Source: a virus | Direction: 5' to 3' (one strand) | Virus record (IMG/VR): IMGVR_UViG_3300046517_001221 | Location: 1-26,494 of that record | Length of the DNA: 26,494 bases | Shown here: one piece after another, positions 5,580 to 12,326 of the stretch | How the letters are laid out: each line of letters opens with the position of its first letter | How positions within the stretch are numbered: position 1 is the stretch's first letter | Notes under the pieces: model-generated | Database searches by the model: none | Told to the model about the DNA's origin: nothing | The model's input: only the letters and a program-made list of their open reading frames with translations | Translations under genes and position numbers: made by a program

Positions 5580-6201
5580 CGCCTCGGATTTGATGCTGGC
5601 GACTCTGCACCCGCGACCATTCTCCGATCCTGACTGGCTGTTTGAACTCAAGTACGACGGCTTCCGCTGCCTGGTCGTGAAGGAAGGCGAGCAGGTGAAA
5701 CTTTTGAGCCGCAACGGCAACATGTTCAACGGATCTTTTCCTGAGGTCGCGCAGGCGGTCGAAAATGTGCCCGGCGACTTCGTGTGGGACGCCGAGTTGA
5801 CGGTCGACGATGACACCGGGCGATCCGACTTCGAGAGGCTCCGACAGCGCGCGGTCACGAAGACGCCGAAGAATGTCCGCGCCGCGGCGAAGTCTGATCC
5901 GGCCCGGCTCTATGTATTCGATGCGCTATCGATTGACGGCGCCGACATTCGCTCCCTGCCTCTCACCGAGCGCAAACTCCATCTTCGCAAATCGTTCGAC
6001 AATTCGAATATGCTGATCTACGCGAGCGGGATTGAGGACGAAGGAAAGCTTGTCTTTGAGCACGTCAAAGAACTTGGCCTTGAAGGGATGATCGCCAAGC
6101 GGATGGACTCAACGTATCAGCGCGGAAGATCGAGGGATTGGCTTAAGATCAAGTACCAAGGGTATGGGCGGCCGGCGGCTTTGGGCTGGGGCAGGAAGTG
6201 A
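5572..6201 (+). CDS. Minimal ATP-dependent DNA ligase (adenylation domain only)
   Basis: The start is taken as GTG at 5572, giving a 209-residue protein that begins MIDASDLMLATL. Earlier in-frame starts fall within another gene. Nucleotidyltransferase motifs are in order: motif I ELKYDGFR with adenylated Lys27, motif III WDAELTV (Glu75), motif IIIa LYVFDALSIDG (113-123), motif IV EGMIAKR (171-177) and motif V DWLKIK (189-194). The protein ends about 15 residues later, so the usual OB-fold domain and motif VI are missing. Family knowledge says the enzyme seals nicks through a ligase-AMP intermediate. Without the OB domain, activity may need a partner or be limited to adenylation. It resembles the LigD-type ligase domain. 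Confidence 0.88.
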   Translation: MIDASDLMLATLHPRPFSDPDWLFELKYDGFRCLVVKEGEQVKLLSRNGNMFNGSFPEVAQAVENVPGDFVWDAELTVDDDTGRSDFERLRQRAVTKTPKNVRAAAKSDPARLYVFDALSIDGADIRSLPLTERKLHLRKSFDNSNMLIYASGIEDEGKLVFEHVKELGLEGMIAKRMDSTYQRGRSRDWLKIKYQGYGRPAALGWGRK

Positions 6202-6218
6202 CCACTCATGGAGGAAGT

Positions 6219-6512
6219 ATGACGCACGACGAACTTCACCAGATGCTTACCGAGCAGCTTCCGACGATGCCGCCCGGCACTTCCGCCGACATCACGGACT
6301 TCGCCATAGCCTACTGGGACGGGCACAAGGTCGTGTATGCGTTTCTGCGCGATGAGGGCTGCGGACGGGTCGAAGAAGAGTTCGACTTCACCGAGCACGA
6401 GTTCGAGCAGTGGGCCGATGCCTTGGCGGACTGGAAGAAAGAGCCGAAGTTTTCGGTGCGACCGGAGATTCTGGAGTGGCTTAAGGATGCGCCGCCGTAT
6501 GAGGCGGGATGA
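6219..6512 (+). CDS. Acidic hypothetical phage protein
   Basis: The start is placed at ATG 6219, four bases after GGAGG. An alternative GTG at 6198 overlaps the ligase stop as GTGA and would add seven residues. The 97-residue product is acidic and rich in Trp and Glu (GHKVVYAFLRDEGCGRVEEEFDF, then HEFEQWADALADWKKEPKF), suggesting a compact alpha/beta domain. I do not recognise the family. Same direction as the ligase gene, so likely the same transcript. Confidence 0.6.
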   Translation: MTHDELHQMLTEQLPTMPPGTSADITDFAIAYWDGHKVVYAFLRDEGCGRVEEEFDFTEHEFEQWADALADWKKEPKFSVRPEILEWLKDAPPYEAG

Positions 6513-6545
6513 TTTGATGTGCGCTTAGGCACGGGAGGCGGAGGG

Positions 6546-6818
6546 ATGGATGAACCAACGTTGCAACAGGTGATCGACGGCTTTCGCTATGGTCCGCTGC
6601 TGGGCGGGATAGATGATCGCGCCAAGGGCATTGCGGCCTACCTTTCGCGCGGAAATACGTTGGTTGCCGTGGAGCGCATCGAGGGCACAGTTGCACACTT
6701 TGCCCAGCGGACCATGATCGAAGATCCGCTGTTTCATCTAAGCGGTGGCATGGGTGACGCGTATCGCTTTGAGGACAGCAGGTTTGAGATTGATATGGCG
6801 CCGCAGAACGCGGCCTAA
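6546..6818 (+). CDS. Small hypothetical phage protein
   Basis: ATG at 6546 follows GGGAGGCGGAGGG, which decides this start over a GTG at 6519. The 90-residue product mixes helix and strand (LQQVIDGFRYGPLLGGIDDRAKGIAAYLSRG; FRYGPLLGG is distinctive) and ends in an acidic segment. No function recognised. It is the last + strand gene before the orientation switch and is followed by an inverted repeat that probably ends its transcript. Confidence 0.6.
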   Translation: MDEPTLQQVIDGFRYGPLLGGIDDRAKGIAAYLSRGNTLVAVERIEGTVAHFAQRTMIEDPLFHLSGGMGDAYRFEDSRFEIDMAPQNAA

Positions 6819-6827
6819 AGAGGGGTG

Positions 6828-6857
6828 CGTCCGAAGCGTGTAGCGTTGCTTCGGACG
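6828..6857. terminator. Hairpin between convergent operons
   Basis: CGTCCGAAGC (6828-6837) and GCTTCGGACG (6848-6857) form a perfect 10-base stem with a 10-base loop. It lies between the convergent genes ending at 6818 (+) and 6867 (-). No clear T-run follows on either strand, so it may act as a weak or factor-dependent terminator, or protect transcript 3' ends. Confidence 0.55.
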
Positions 6858-6866
6858 GAGGTTACT

Positions 6867-7241
6867 TCAAGCTACTTGTGGATTCCAATGTGATCCGCCG
6901 CCCAAACGGACGCCAGCCCAGATGATCCAGCGACGCCAGGCGGGAACGCCAGTTACCGCCGACGCTTCTTTAAGCACTGCATCAGCAGTTGCGCGGTCGA
7001 CCGGATGCGTGCTGTAAATGAAGTCATGCACGACGCTGGCTTCATTGGAAGTGCCACCAGCGAGCAGGTAGGCGATCGGCACGCGGGGCACGGAGGCCAG
7101 ATCCGTGATGAACCCGGCTGGCACCGTGAACGTCATCTTCGCGACGTCCGACTGATAGATCAATGGCGCCGTAAGACGCCACAAACCATCATCGCGCGGT
7201 GTTGCGTTCTCCATCTGGAGTTCAGACAGGAAAGCGCTCAT
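6867..7241 (-). CDS. DUF1353 family phage protein
   Basis: The start is ATG at 7241, overlapping the upstream stop (TGATG). A longer in-frame reading is antisense to nothing useful and runs through the neighbouring lipoprotein gene. The 124-residue protein shows the DUF1353 pattern: VPAGFITDLASVPR, VVHDFIYST, a central ADAVLKEA helix and WAGVRLGG. Conserved Asp and His residues in TDLASVP and HDF suggest a metal or hydrolase-like site, but the family's biochemical role is not established. It is commonly found near lysis or tail genes. Here it is the last gene of the lysis transcript. Confidence 0.85.
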   Translation of the reverse strand: MSAFLSELQMENATPRDDGLWRLTAPLIYQSDVAKMTFTVPAGFITDLASVPRVPIAYLLAGGTSNEASVVHDFIYSTHPVDRATADAVLKEASAVTGVPAWRRWIIWAGVRLGGGSHWNPQVA

Positions 7242-7663
7242 CACACACCCGATGCAGCCGACGCAGGAACCGCCGCAGCGGGAAGGGCAGCCAGCACGCT
7301 CGACAACACGATCTGCGCAACGGTCAGGTCGATGCCAATCTTCGTCTTGTCCTGGTCCGAAAGCGGTGAGGCGTTGACCACAGCCATGACGGCCGGCAAT
7401 GCAGTTGCACCGAGCGACTTCAGATCGGCGACGTTGACGCTCGAGCCAGCAGAGCATACGGCAGCCACAATCGGCGCGGCGTCGGCGAGCTTGGCCTTGG
7501 CATCGTCACTGAGACCAACGACGGCTTGCAGAGACGTGATTGCGGTCTGAGTCGGGGGACATACCTGCGACGCAATTTGAGCGGGAGTCTGAACGGTGCC
7601 AGTGGTGGCGCAGCCAGAGACGAGCGCGACAAGGCCTGCCGCGAGCAGCATTAATTTCTTCAT
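7241..7663 (-). CDS. Putative phage lipoprotein
   Basis: A 140-residue protein with a clear lipoprotein signal: MKKLMLLAAGLVALVSGC, with the lipobox Cys at position 18. The mature part is rich in Ala and Val with two long hydrophobic helices (AAPIVAAVCSAG; LTVAQIVLSSVLAALPAAA), which may associate with membrane. AGGA lies nine bases ahead of the ATG. Its place in the lysis module could fit an outer-membrane spanin partner, but it is much longer than typical Rz1 and not Pro-rich. Function is therefore left open. Confidence 0.75.
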   Translation of the reverse strand: MKKLMLLAAGLVALVSGCATTGTVQTPAQIASQVCPPTQTAITSLQAVVGLSDDAKAKLADAAPIVAAVCSAGSSVNVADLKSLGATALPAVMAVVNASPLSDQDKTKIGIDLTVAQIVLSSVLAALPAAAVPASAASGV

Positions 7664-7673
7664 TTCGGTGATC

Positions 7674-7979
7674 CTAGGGAGTGAGTTTGACGATGGCCGC
7701 GGCAGCTTGGCCCGCAGCGTTTGCTACGTTGGAAACGACTGCGCCTTGGGCGGTGACGGGGGCCGTAGCGCCTACGCCGGTCTCGTTGAAGTGGACCGTC
7801 ACGACGCCATCAGCCGAGGTCGTCAGATCGAACGAGAGGACGGCAATGTCCTTCGAGTTCAGCGCAACGGCTTCACAACAGACCATGCGTTGCAAGCTGG
7901 GCTCATAGAACGGCTTGACCGAATAGGCGGCTTGGCCGGCGCATCCCGTCAGACATAGCGCCAGCAGAGCGGCTTTCAT
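7674..7979 (-). CDS. Putative small phage lipoprotein
   Basis: A 101-residue product starting MKAALLALCLTGCAGQ, a short lipoprotein signal with the lipobox Cys at 13. The mature part has a paired Cys (MVCCEAV) and a beta-rich centre (IAVLSFDLTTSADGVVTVHFNE), and ends with an Ala-rich helix. The ATG overlaps the upstream gene's stop (7976-7979, ATGA), so it is translated with the holin-like gene. It could act in envelope disruption or in exclusion of other phages. Neither can be shown from sequence. Confidence 0.7.
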   Translation of the reverse strand: MKAALLALCLTGCAGQAAYSVKPFYEPSLQRMVCCEAVALNSKDIAVLSFDLTTSADGVVTVHFNETGVGATAPVTAQGAVVSNVANAAGQAAAAIVKLTP

Positions 7980-8191
7980 GCTGCGGGCGGTACCGAGGAA
8001 TCGTCGGCTTTCTTCGCCGTCGAGTTCGTCACCACGTGGTAAAGCCCAAGGCCGCCAAGCCCGATCTTGATGTTCTCTACGTAATCTGTTGCCGGGACCT
8101 TCCCCGTGTAGACCAGATACGACCAGGCCGCAAACAGAACGCCACCGACGATCAGCTTTTGCGTTACTGGCGATATGTTGCTGAGGTTCAT
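7976..8191 (-). CDS. Holin-like small membrane protein
   Basis: A 71-residue protein with a hydrophobic segment at about residues 13-31 (LIVGGVLFAAWSYLVYTG), a second weaker one at about 42-55 (IGLGGLGLYHVV), and a charged C-terminus. The size, the hydrophobic segments and the position in the lysis region fit a holin, which would release the signal-less endolysin through the inner membrane. It overlaps both neighbours by ATGA. The assignment is by topology and context, not by a family motif. Confidence 0.6.
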   Translation of the reverse strand: MNLSNISPVTQKLIVGGVLFAAWSYLVYTGKVPATDYVENIKIGLGGLGLYHVVTNSTAKKADDSSVPPAA

Positions 8192-8733
8192 GCTTGCTCC
8201 TTGTGGAGTGACTTCAGTTCATCGGGTGAGTAGACAAAGCCGGGGACCAGAAACGCTTGGACGCTCCAAACTGGATCGCTTTCTTCGTGGCGTCCATGAC
8301 CCTTGCCGCGGTGATGAAGCTCGCAGAGGGGTAACTGGTTGTAGATCGAGTCCACAAATGTTTCGGGCTTGGCCGGATCGAACGATTCCCAATCGAAGCC
8401 CTGCGTCAAACGGATCAGGTCCCAGACCGGATGCTTTTTCGGGATCGGCACCACGCGGCCCAACTTGTGCGAGTGCATGACGTCGGTCTGGTTGAGTGCG
8501 ACCGATCTAATCCAGGCGAAGTCGACGGCGTGGCTGTACGCCCACTCGAAAAATCGGTGATGCGACTCGACCTTCTCATCGTCTCCGCACACGGCGCACA
8601 CATAGCCGCCTTCGGCTTTGAGTTCGTGTTTGCTAGCGCGGAAGATGGCGGATTCGGTGCGGGGCTCATGGCCAGGATAAAAGACGTCTTCGGTCAGAGT
8701 CCGATGCGTCTCATGCGTGTCTTGTGCGGTCAT
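8188..8733 (-). CDS. HNH-like zinc-binding protein within the lysis region
   Basis: A 181-residue protein with CAVCG (Cys 46 and 49), SHHRF (His 58-59), and LPLCELHHRGKGHGRH (Cys 137, His 140-141, His 146). This Cys4/His arrangement is what HNH endonucleases and related zinc proteins use: two CxxC/CxxH knuckles and a central His pair. Between them lies a segment with KLGRVVPIPKKHPVWDLIRL. The usual HNH Asn is not obvious, so nuclease activity is uncertain. Lysis cassettes seldom carry such a gene. It could be a homing nuclease, packaging-related HNH or a domesticated zinc protein. It overlaps the holin-like gene by four bases. Confidence 0.65.
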   Translation of the reverse strand: MTAQDTHETHRTLTEDVFYPGHEPRTESAIFRASKHELKAEGGYVCAVCGDDEKVESHHRFFEWAYSHAVDFAWIRSVALNQTDVMHSHKLGRVVPIPKKHPVWDLIRLTQGFDWESFDPAKPETFVDSIYNQLPLCELHHRGKGHGRHEESDPVWSVQAFLVPGFVYSPDELKSLHKEQA

Positions 8734-8748
8734 TTTCGTTTATTCGTG

Positions 8749-8785
8749 TGGCGGATATTCTGCGAATATTCGGCTGGCGGATATT
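8749..8785 (-). repeat. Short AT-rich tandem repeats between endolysin and HNH-like genes
   Basis: TGGCGGATATT occurs on the + strand at 8749-8759 and 8775-8785, with GCGAATATT between. On the minus strand this reads as three spaced copies of AATATYCGC, followed by AATAAACG, just ahead of the HNH-like gene start. The repeats overlap the endolysin stop codon. They could be an operator or an mRNA element. Observation only. Confidence 0.5.
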
Positions 8786-9236
8786 AGGAGGGCATAGCGC
8801 CCGTCTCCATTGCCTGGGCGAGACGCTTGGCGCGTGCGCCGACTTGACCGGCCCACTTGGAACTAAGCATCCCTGCTGCAGCGACCGCATACGAGCCGCG
8901 TTGCATGGCCGCGAGCGTGTTCTTAAAACCGAGCAGGCCGCCGATTCCCAAGTTGAACGCCATGTTTGCGACAACGCGTTGGCGAACTTCGTCCAGCGAC
9001 CGCCACCAGGTCATAGCCTTGTCGAGCTTCGCTAGAGTGGTCTCGATGTCGCGCGCCAGAATCTGATTGACCTGCGCATCCGAGAGGGGGAATCTCCAGT
9101 CGGCAGGCAGCGGCGAGACGTCCATGTTGTGGCCTACTCCTACGGTGCGCTTAGGCGGCTTTGCGGTGTCCAGATACGGCATGTACCTGACGCCCTCGTC
9201 GCGGCGCAGTTCGGCCTCGAGAAGGGCGAGGTTCAT
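8784..9236 (-). CDS. Endolysin, T4-type lysozyme (GH24 muramidase)
   Basis: A 150-residue muramidase that cleaves the glycan strands of peptidoglycan. The catalytic segment reads RRDEGVRYMPYLDT with Glu14 and Asp23, then RTVGVGHN with Thr31, matching the E-8-D...T layout of T4 lysozyme (Glu11, Asp20, Thr26). RQRVVANMAFNLG and GGLLGFKNTL fit the C-terminal lobe. There is no signal peptide or SAR segment, so release depends on a holin. Translation is coupled with the upstream membrane protein gene (ATGA overlap at 9233-9236). Confidence 0.93.
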   Translation of the reverse strand: MNLALLEAELRRDEGVRYMPYLDTAKPPKRTVGVGHNMDVSPLPADWRFPLSDAQVNQILARDIETTLAKLDKAMTWWRSLDEVRQRVVANMAFNLGIGGLLGFKNTLAAMQRGSYAVAAAGMLSSKWAGQVGARAKRLAQAMETGAMPS

Positions 9237-9562
9237 TTGTCTGCCTTCGTATCGATCTTTCTATGCATTTCAGCGAAGCCGTCCCGTGTTTCTTTCGAGT
9301 TGAGGTTGACGGCCTCGATGAGACGTTCGATAGAGCGCTCCAGGCTGCCCACGGCCTTGGTCAGTTCCGTCTGCGTGACGTAGTGCTCAGCGACGTACAG
9401 GCGGTGTCCTTCAAGGGCTTTTGATACTTCCTTGATCGCCTCGCCTTGCTCTTGAATTACCTTGTCTCGCGCGGTCTCTGAGCGCTGCCAGAGCCACGCG
9501 AATACACCGCTAACCGCAGCGAATCCTGCGCACCCAACCTCAACAACGGCGGTGTAGTCCAT
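9233..9562 (-). CDS. Single-span membrane protein with coiled coil, first gene of the lysis region
   Basis: The start is placed at ATG 9562 (109 residues), preceded by GGGAA. A GTG at 9646 would make the terminator hairpin coding and is unlikely. The protein has an N-terminal membrane span (AVVEVGCAGFAAVSGVFAWLW) and a long charged coiled-coil region ending GFAEMHRKIDTKADK. This resembles small phage membrane proteins often found beside endolysins. Its coiled coil would face the cytoplasm or periplasm depending on topology. It could be an inner-membrane spanin (Rz-like) or an accessory holin; neither is proven. Confidence 0.65.
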   Translation of the reverse strand: MDYTAVVEVGCAGFAAVSGVFAWLWQRSETARDKVIQEQGEAIKEVSKALEGHRLYVAEHYVTQTELTKAVGSLERSIERLIEAVNLNSKETRDGFAEMHRKIDTKADK

Positions 9563-9574
9563 GCACATTCCCGG

Positions 9575-9601
9575 AAATAAAAAAGCCTCCGCGTGGGAGG
9601 C
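9575..9601 (-). terminator. Intrinsic terminator immediately upstream of the lysis genes
   Basis: On the minus strand, GCCTCC (9601-9596), a five-base loop and GGAGGC (9590-9585) form a GC-rich stem followed by TTTTTTATTT. This is a textbook Rho-independent terminator. It lies only 13 bases before the ATG at 9562, so any minus-strand transcript feeding the lysis genes must pass it. On the + strand no T-run follows. Confidence 0.85.
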
Positions 9602-9656
9602 AGTTGGTCTTGTTGTTAGCGCGGTCTTGGCCGCAAAAAAATTCACACTGAAACAC

Positions 9657-9686
9657 TTGACGGGACAAACCCTAGGGGGCTAATAT
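9657..9686 (+). promoter_or_regulatory. Sigma70-type promoter of the cargo cassette
   Basis: TTGACG (9657-9662; five of six to consensus), an 18-base spacer, and TAATAT (9681-9686; four of six, with the key T, A and final T) point right, about 100 bases ahead of the small regulator gene. This is the best promoter match found in the window. It would let the cargo genes be transcribed in the lysogen independently of the late phage operon, as expected for a moron cassette. Confidence 0.7.
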
Positions 9687-9785
9687 CCGTTCCAGAGGTA
9701 GCGCACCGCGCGACCCGAACAACCCGATAGGACGATCCAATGAAAATCAGCTTTCGCACGCGCCTTGACCGCGCACCCAGAAGAC

Positions 9786-10079
9786 ATGCCAATCCAATTC
9801 AACGAACCATCGACAGAAGACCTGGCGGAGCTCAAGCGCCGTCGCAATGCGACCGGGAAGGAGATGGCCGAGGCGTTCTGGCTGGGAAGCGATCAGCAAT
9901 GGCGCAAATATACGGGCGGCAAGGAACCTCGAAAGATGGGACCACACGTTGCGTTCGTGGGAGCGGCTCACATGGCATTGACGGAAGAAGAGTTCAACCG
10001 TGTGCTGCAGTTCATGGAGACGTTCGGCGCACACGTGAAGCAGGTTCCCGCTGGCGAGCAGGATTCGTCGCAGCCCTGA
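9786..10079 (+). CDS. Small putative DNA-binding regulator of the cargo cassette
   Basis: ATG at 9786 is used; a TTG at 9765 would add seven residues. The 97-residue protein starts MPIQFNEPSTEDLAELKRRR. Its central part (GKEMAEAFWLGSDQQWRKYTGG, then HVAFVGAAHMALTEEEF) has the look of a compact helix-turn-helix domain of the XRE type, where the first helices read as 'add a helix that is skipped unless a site is present'. DNA binding is inferred. It is the first gene behind the promoter at 9657 and could control it. Its 3' half overlaps the out-of-frame beginning of the next gene. Confidence 0.6.
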   Translation: MPIQFNEPSTEDLAELKRRRNATGKEMAEAFWLGSDQQWRKYTGGKEPRKMGPHVAFVGAAHMALTEEEFNRVLQFMETFGAHVKQVPAGEQDSSQP

Positions 10080-10834
10080 GCGTTTGCCTGGCTGCCTGTG
10101 GCGGCGGAGAGAAACCGGCTGACACCGCAGTTGCAAAGCCGATCATTCCGTCGACTGCTTTGCCAGCCTCGGCAGCATCTGGGGCGCCCGCGTCGTGGCC
10201 AACATCTACGCCGATCATCCATATCGATGTCTATGGCGACGACGCGGCGATGGGTCTTGCATCGTATGGCTTCGGCATTCCGGTCATCGTTAAACCAGCT
10301 TCGGCCAGCCTGCAAGATTCGCTGCAGAGGGAGTTCAACGATACCGGCATAACGGTCGCCAACCATGCGACCGGCGGGACGTCAGCGAGTCTGATGAACC
10401 TGCTCGACGGCATGGATGGCGGCGGCGCTCCGTTTGCTCAACGATTGGCATCGACGCAATCTACGATCGTCGTGATTAGTTACGGCCTGAACGAGCAGTA
10501 CGGCGGCGAAACAGTTTCCGATTTCTCGGGCTACCTTGCACAAGCCATCCAGACCGTGCGGGCTGCCGGCAGAAGACCAGTTCTTGAGACTCCGTCGCCA
10601 ACGTGCGACAGCGATCATCCGTTCACGGCAAGTTACGCCGCGGCGATCAAGGCGGCGGGAGTGACCTACGATGTGCCGGTGGTCGATAACCACGCTGCGA
10701 TTTCTGCTCTGGCGGATTGGGGTTCGCACATGGATGCGACATGCATATTGCCGGACGAGACATTGCAGACGCTCAAGGCTCAGCAGGAGTTGGCAGTCAT
10801 CGGCCCTATCGTTAAGGCTGAGTTCGGCGGATAG
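9899..10834 (+). CDS. SGNH/GDSL hydrolase-like lipoprotein (start uncertain)
   Basis: The recognisable protein begins with a lipoprotein signal ending LSVCLAAC (Cys codon at 10097), a low-complexity Ala/Pro/Ser linker, then an SGNH fold: block I VYGDDAAMG, block II NHATGGTS, block III SYGLNEQYGG and a late block WGSHMDATCILPDE. In the usual block I the second D is the catalytic Ser (GDS), so the nucleophile seems lost. Only ATGs at 9740 and 9899 are in frame ahead of the signal. No normal start lies close to it, and both would run through the regulator gene in another frame. A -1 frameshift from that gene, a non-standard start or a damaged start are possible. It would be anchored in the envelope. 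Confidence 0.65.
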   Translation: MAQIYGRQGTSKDGTTRCVRGSGSHGIDGRRVQPCAAVHGDVRRTREAGSRWRAGFVAALSVCLAACGGGEKPADTAVAKPIIPSTALPASAASGAPASWPTSTPIIHIDVYGDDAAMGLASYGFGIPVIVKPASASLQDSLQREFNDTGITVANHATGGTSASLMNLLDGMDGGGAPFAQRLASTQSTIVVISYGLNEQYGGETVSDFSGYLAQAIQTVRAAGRRPVLETPSPTCDSDHPFTASYAAAIKAAGVTYDVPVVDNHAAISALADWGSHMDATCILPDETLQTLKAQQELAVIGPIVKAEFGG

Positions 10835-10867
10835 ACGCCTGCGCTAGGCAAGCAAATCGCAAGAGCT

Positions 10868-10889
10868 GACGGATTCGGACGAATCCGTC
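10868..10889. terminator. Short hairpin between the SGNH-like and DUF2142 genes
   Basis: GACGGATTC (10868-10876), loop GGAC, and GAATCCGTC (10881-10889) form a perfect nine-base stem. The sequence after it (TCTCTCGATT) is only moderately T-rich. It could be a partial terminator or RNA-stabilising element within the cargo cassette. Confidence 0.4.
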
Positions 10890-10935
10890 TCTCGATTGCG
10901 CTATGATGCGCCCGAACAATTCAGGAATAAAGGCA

Positions 10936-12273
10936 ATGAATTCGCTGCGTCAATGGACAATTGCGTTTTTTTCCATCGTCATCATTGGCAGTTTTCTATC
11001 GGCAATCATACCGCCGATGCAGTCGCCAGATGAAAACGACCATATCAAGCGCGCATATCTGCTTTCTGTGCTATCGCAAACCGTAACAGAGCCGGGGCGC
11101 TCGACCGGAGGTTATTTCGACGACGCGTTGCAACAGTACCAGGTGCTGAACTTTCAGGCGCTTTCTACCAAGCCTAATGCCCGGTTTGATGCGAAAACGG
11201 CAGAGGCCGGTGCAGCCATAAAATGGAGCGGCGCTCGGAGTTACGTCGACATGGCCGGTGCTGCGCCATATTTCCCGCTAGGCTACCTCCCGCAAGCTGT
11301 AGGACTGCGGATTGGCGAATCATTGCACTTGGGTGTGGGCGCATCATACCGGCTTGCACGCGCGACAACTTTGATTGCTGTTGCCGTTATCATTGCTTAC
11401 GCATTCACGGTCTTCCCGCCGAATGCGTTGGTAATTTGCCTCCTAGCGCTGCCAATGACGATGTTCCAGTTATCGAGCGCGTCGGCTGACGGTATGTCGT
11501 TCGCCTGGACTGTGTTAGCAGCAAGCCTATTCCGCCGTGGCTTGGATCGAGAGCAGCCGTTTCCGCTTCTGTGGTCCTTGCTGCTGATCGTTGCGCCGTT
11601 CATGATTGCCACGAGTCGGCCGCAACTGATGGCGATCCTGATACTGGCACCAGTGGTTTTCTTCGTCCGAAAAGACCGCCGTGCGCTGGCTGCTTCTGTC
11701 ATCGCGGCGTTGCTCGCTGTGGGGTGGGTGATGTATGGAGCATCACACACCGTCGATCTGCGGTGGCCGCGCTCGATTACGACCGGTCAGGCCGTCTCGT
11801 TCTACATGCATCATCCCGTCGAACTGATAGAAGTCATTTGGCGAACGCTGTCGAACCCGGCAGTCATCGATTCGTACTGGCGTCAGTTCGTCGGCGTCCT
11901 TGGTTGGCTCGATCGGCCCATGCCGCCCGTTACCTACAAATTCGCGGGTGTTGGCTTGCTAATTGCATTGGTGATCTCCTGCTCCCGCGGGGTGGGGGCG
12001 CTTGCCCGGACGGTGCCGTTAATGGTCGCCGCGGCCGCGGTAATGCTTACCCTCGTCGCGCTGCTTGTCACTTGGACGGATCTTCACGCCCAACTTATCA
12101 TCGGTGTGCAAGGTCGTTATTTCACCGCTCCGGCCATCCTCGCTGCTTACGCCCTAAGTGATGCAGAACCTATGAAGCGGCGATCATCGGTGACCATGAT
12201 CGTTTGCGGCGCTTTTCTCGCATTCTCAATGTCGATGACTGTGTCGACGCTGATCTGGAAATACTATTTGTAG
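10936..12273 (+). CDS. DUF2142 polytopic membrane protein (GT-C glycosyltransferase-like)
   Basis: ATG at 10936 is chosen (AGGA ten bases upstream); upstream ATGs at 10903/10906 lack a site. The 445-residue protein has about ten membrane segments. After the first span it carries PPMQSPDENDHIKRAY, the acidic loop (PDE at 31-33, His36) typical of DUF2142, a group related to GT-C glycosyltransferases. By analogy it would use a lipid-linked sugar on the periplasmic side, for example to decorate O-antigen. The donor and acceptor cannot be told. Next to an acyltransferase and an SGNH-like lipoprotein, a role in lysogenic conversion of the host surface is likely. Confidence 0.8.
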   Translation: MNSLRQWTIAFFSIVIIGSFLSAIIPPMQSPDENDHIKRAYLLSVLSQTVTEPGRSTGGYFDDALQQYQVLNFQALSTKPNARFDAKTAEAGAAIKWSGARSYVDMAGAAPYFPLGYLPQAVGLRIGESLHLGVGASYRLARATTLIAVAVIIAYAFTVFPPNALVICLLALPMTMFQLSSASADGMSFAWTVLAASLFRRGLDREQPFPLLWSLLLIVAPFMIATSRPQLMAILILAPVVFFVRKDRRALAASVIAALLAVGWVMYGASHTVDLRWPRSITTGQAVSFYMHHPVELIEVIWRTLSNPAVIDSYWRQFVGVLGWLDRPMPPVTYKFAGVGLLIALVISCSRGVGALARTVPLMVAAAAVMLTLVALLVTWTDLHAQLIIGVQGRYFTAPAILAAYALSDAEPMKRRSSVTMIVCGAFLAFSMSMTVSTLIWKYYL

Positions 12274-12326
12274 ATCCCAGAATTCGTTAAGGCTGCGATT
12301 TTTTAGACCCAAAGAAGGCGAACGCG

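Noticed and set aside
5256-5858. 200-residue minus-strand frame
   Set aside because: It is antisense to the small protein genes and the start of the ligase gene, with a composition typical of a GC-rich shadow frame.
9563-9646. GTG at 9646 as start of the membrane/coiled-coil protein
   Set aside because: It would make the intrinsic terminator part of the coding sequence and lacks a ribosome-binding site.
9740-9900. ATG at 9740 as start of the SGNH-like protein
   Set aside because: It would need about 110 residues of unprotein-like sequence before the signal peptide, in the region coding for the regulator in another frame.
11571-12161. 196-residue + strand frame inside the DUF2142 gene
   Set aside because: Arg/Cys-rich shadow of the membrane protein in another frame.
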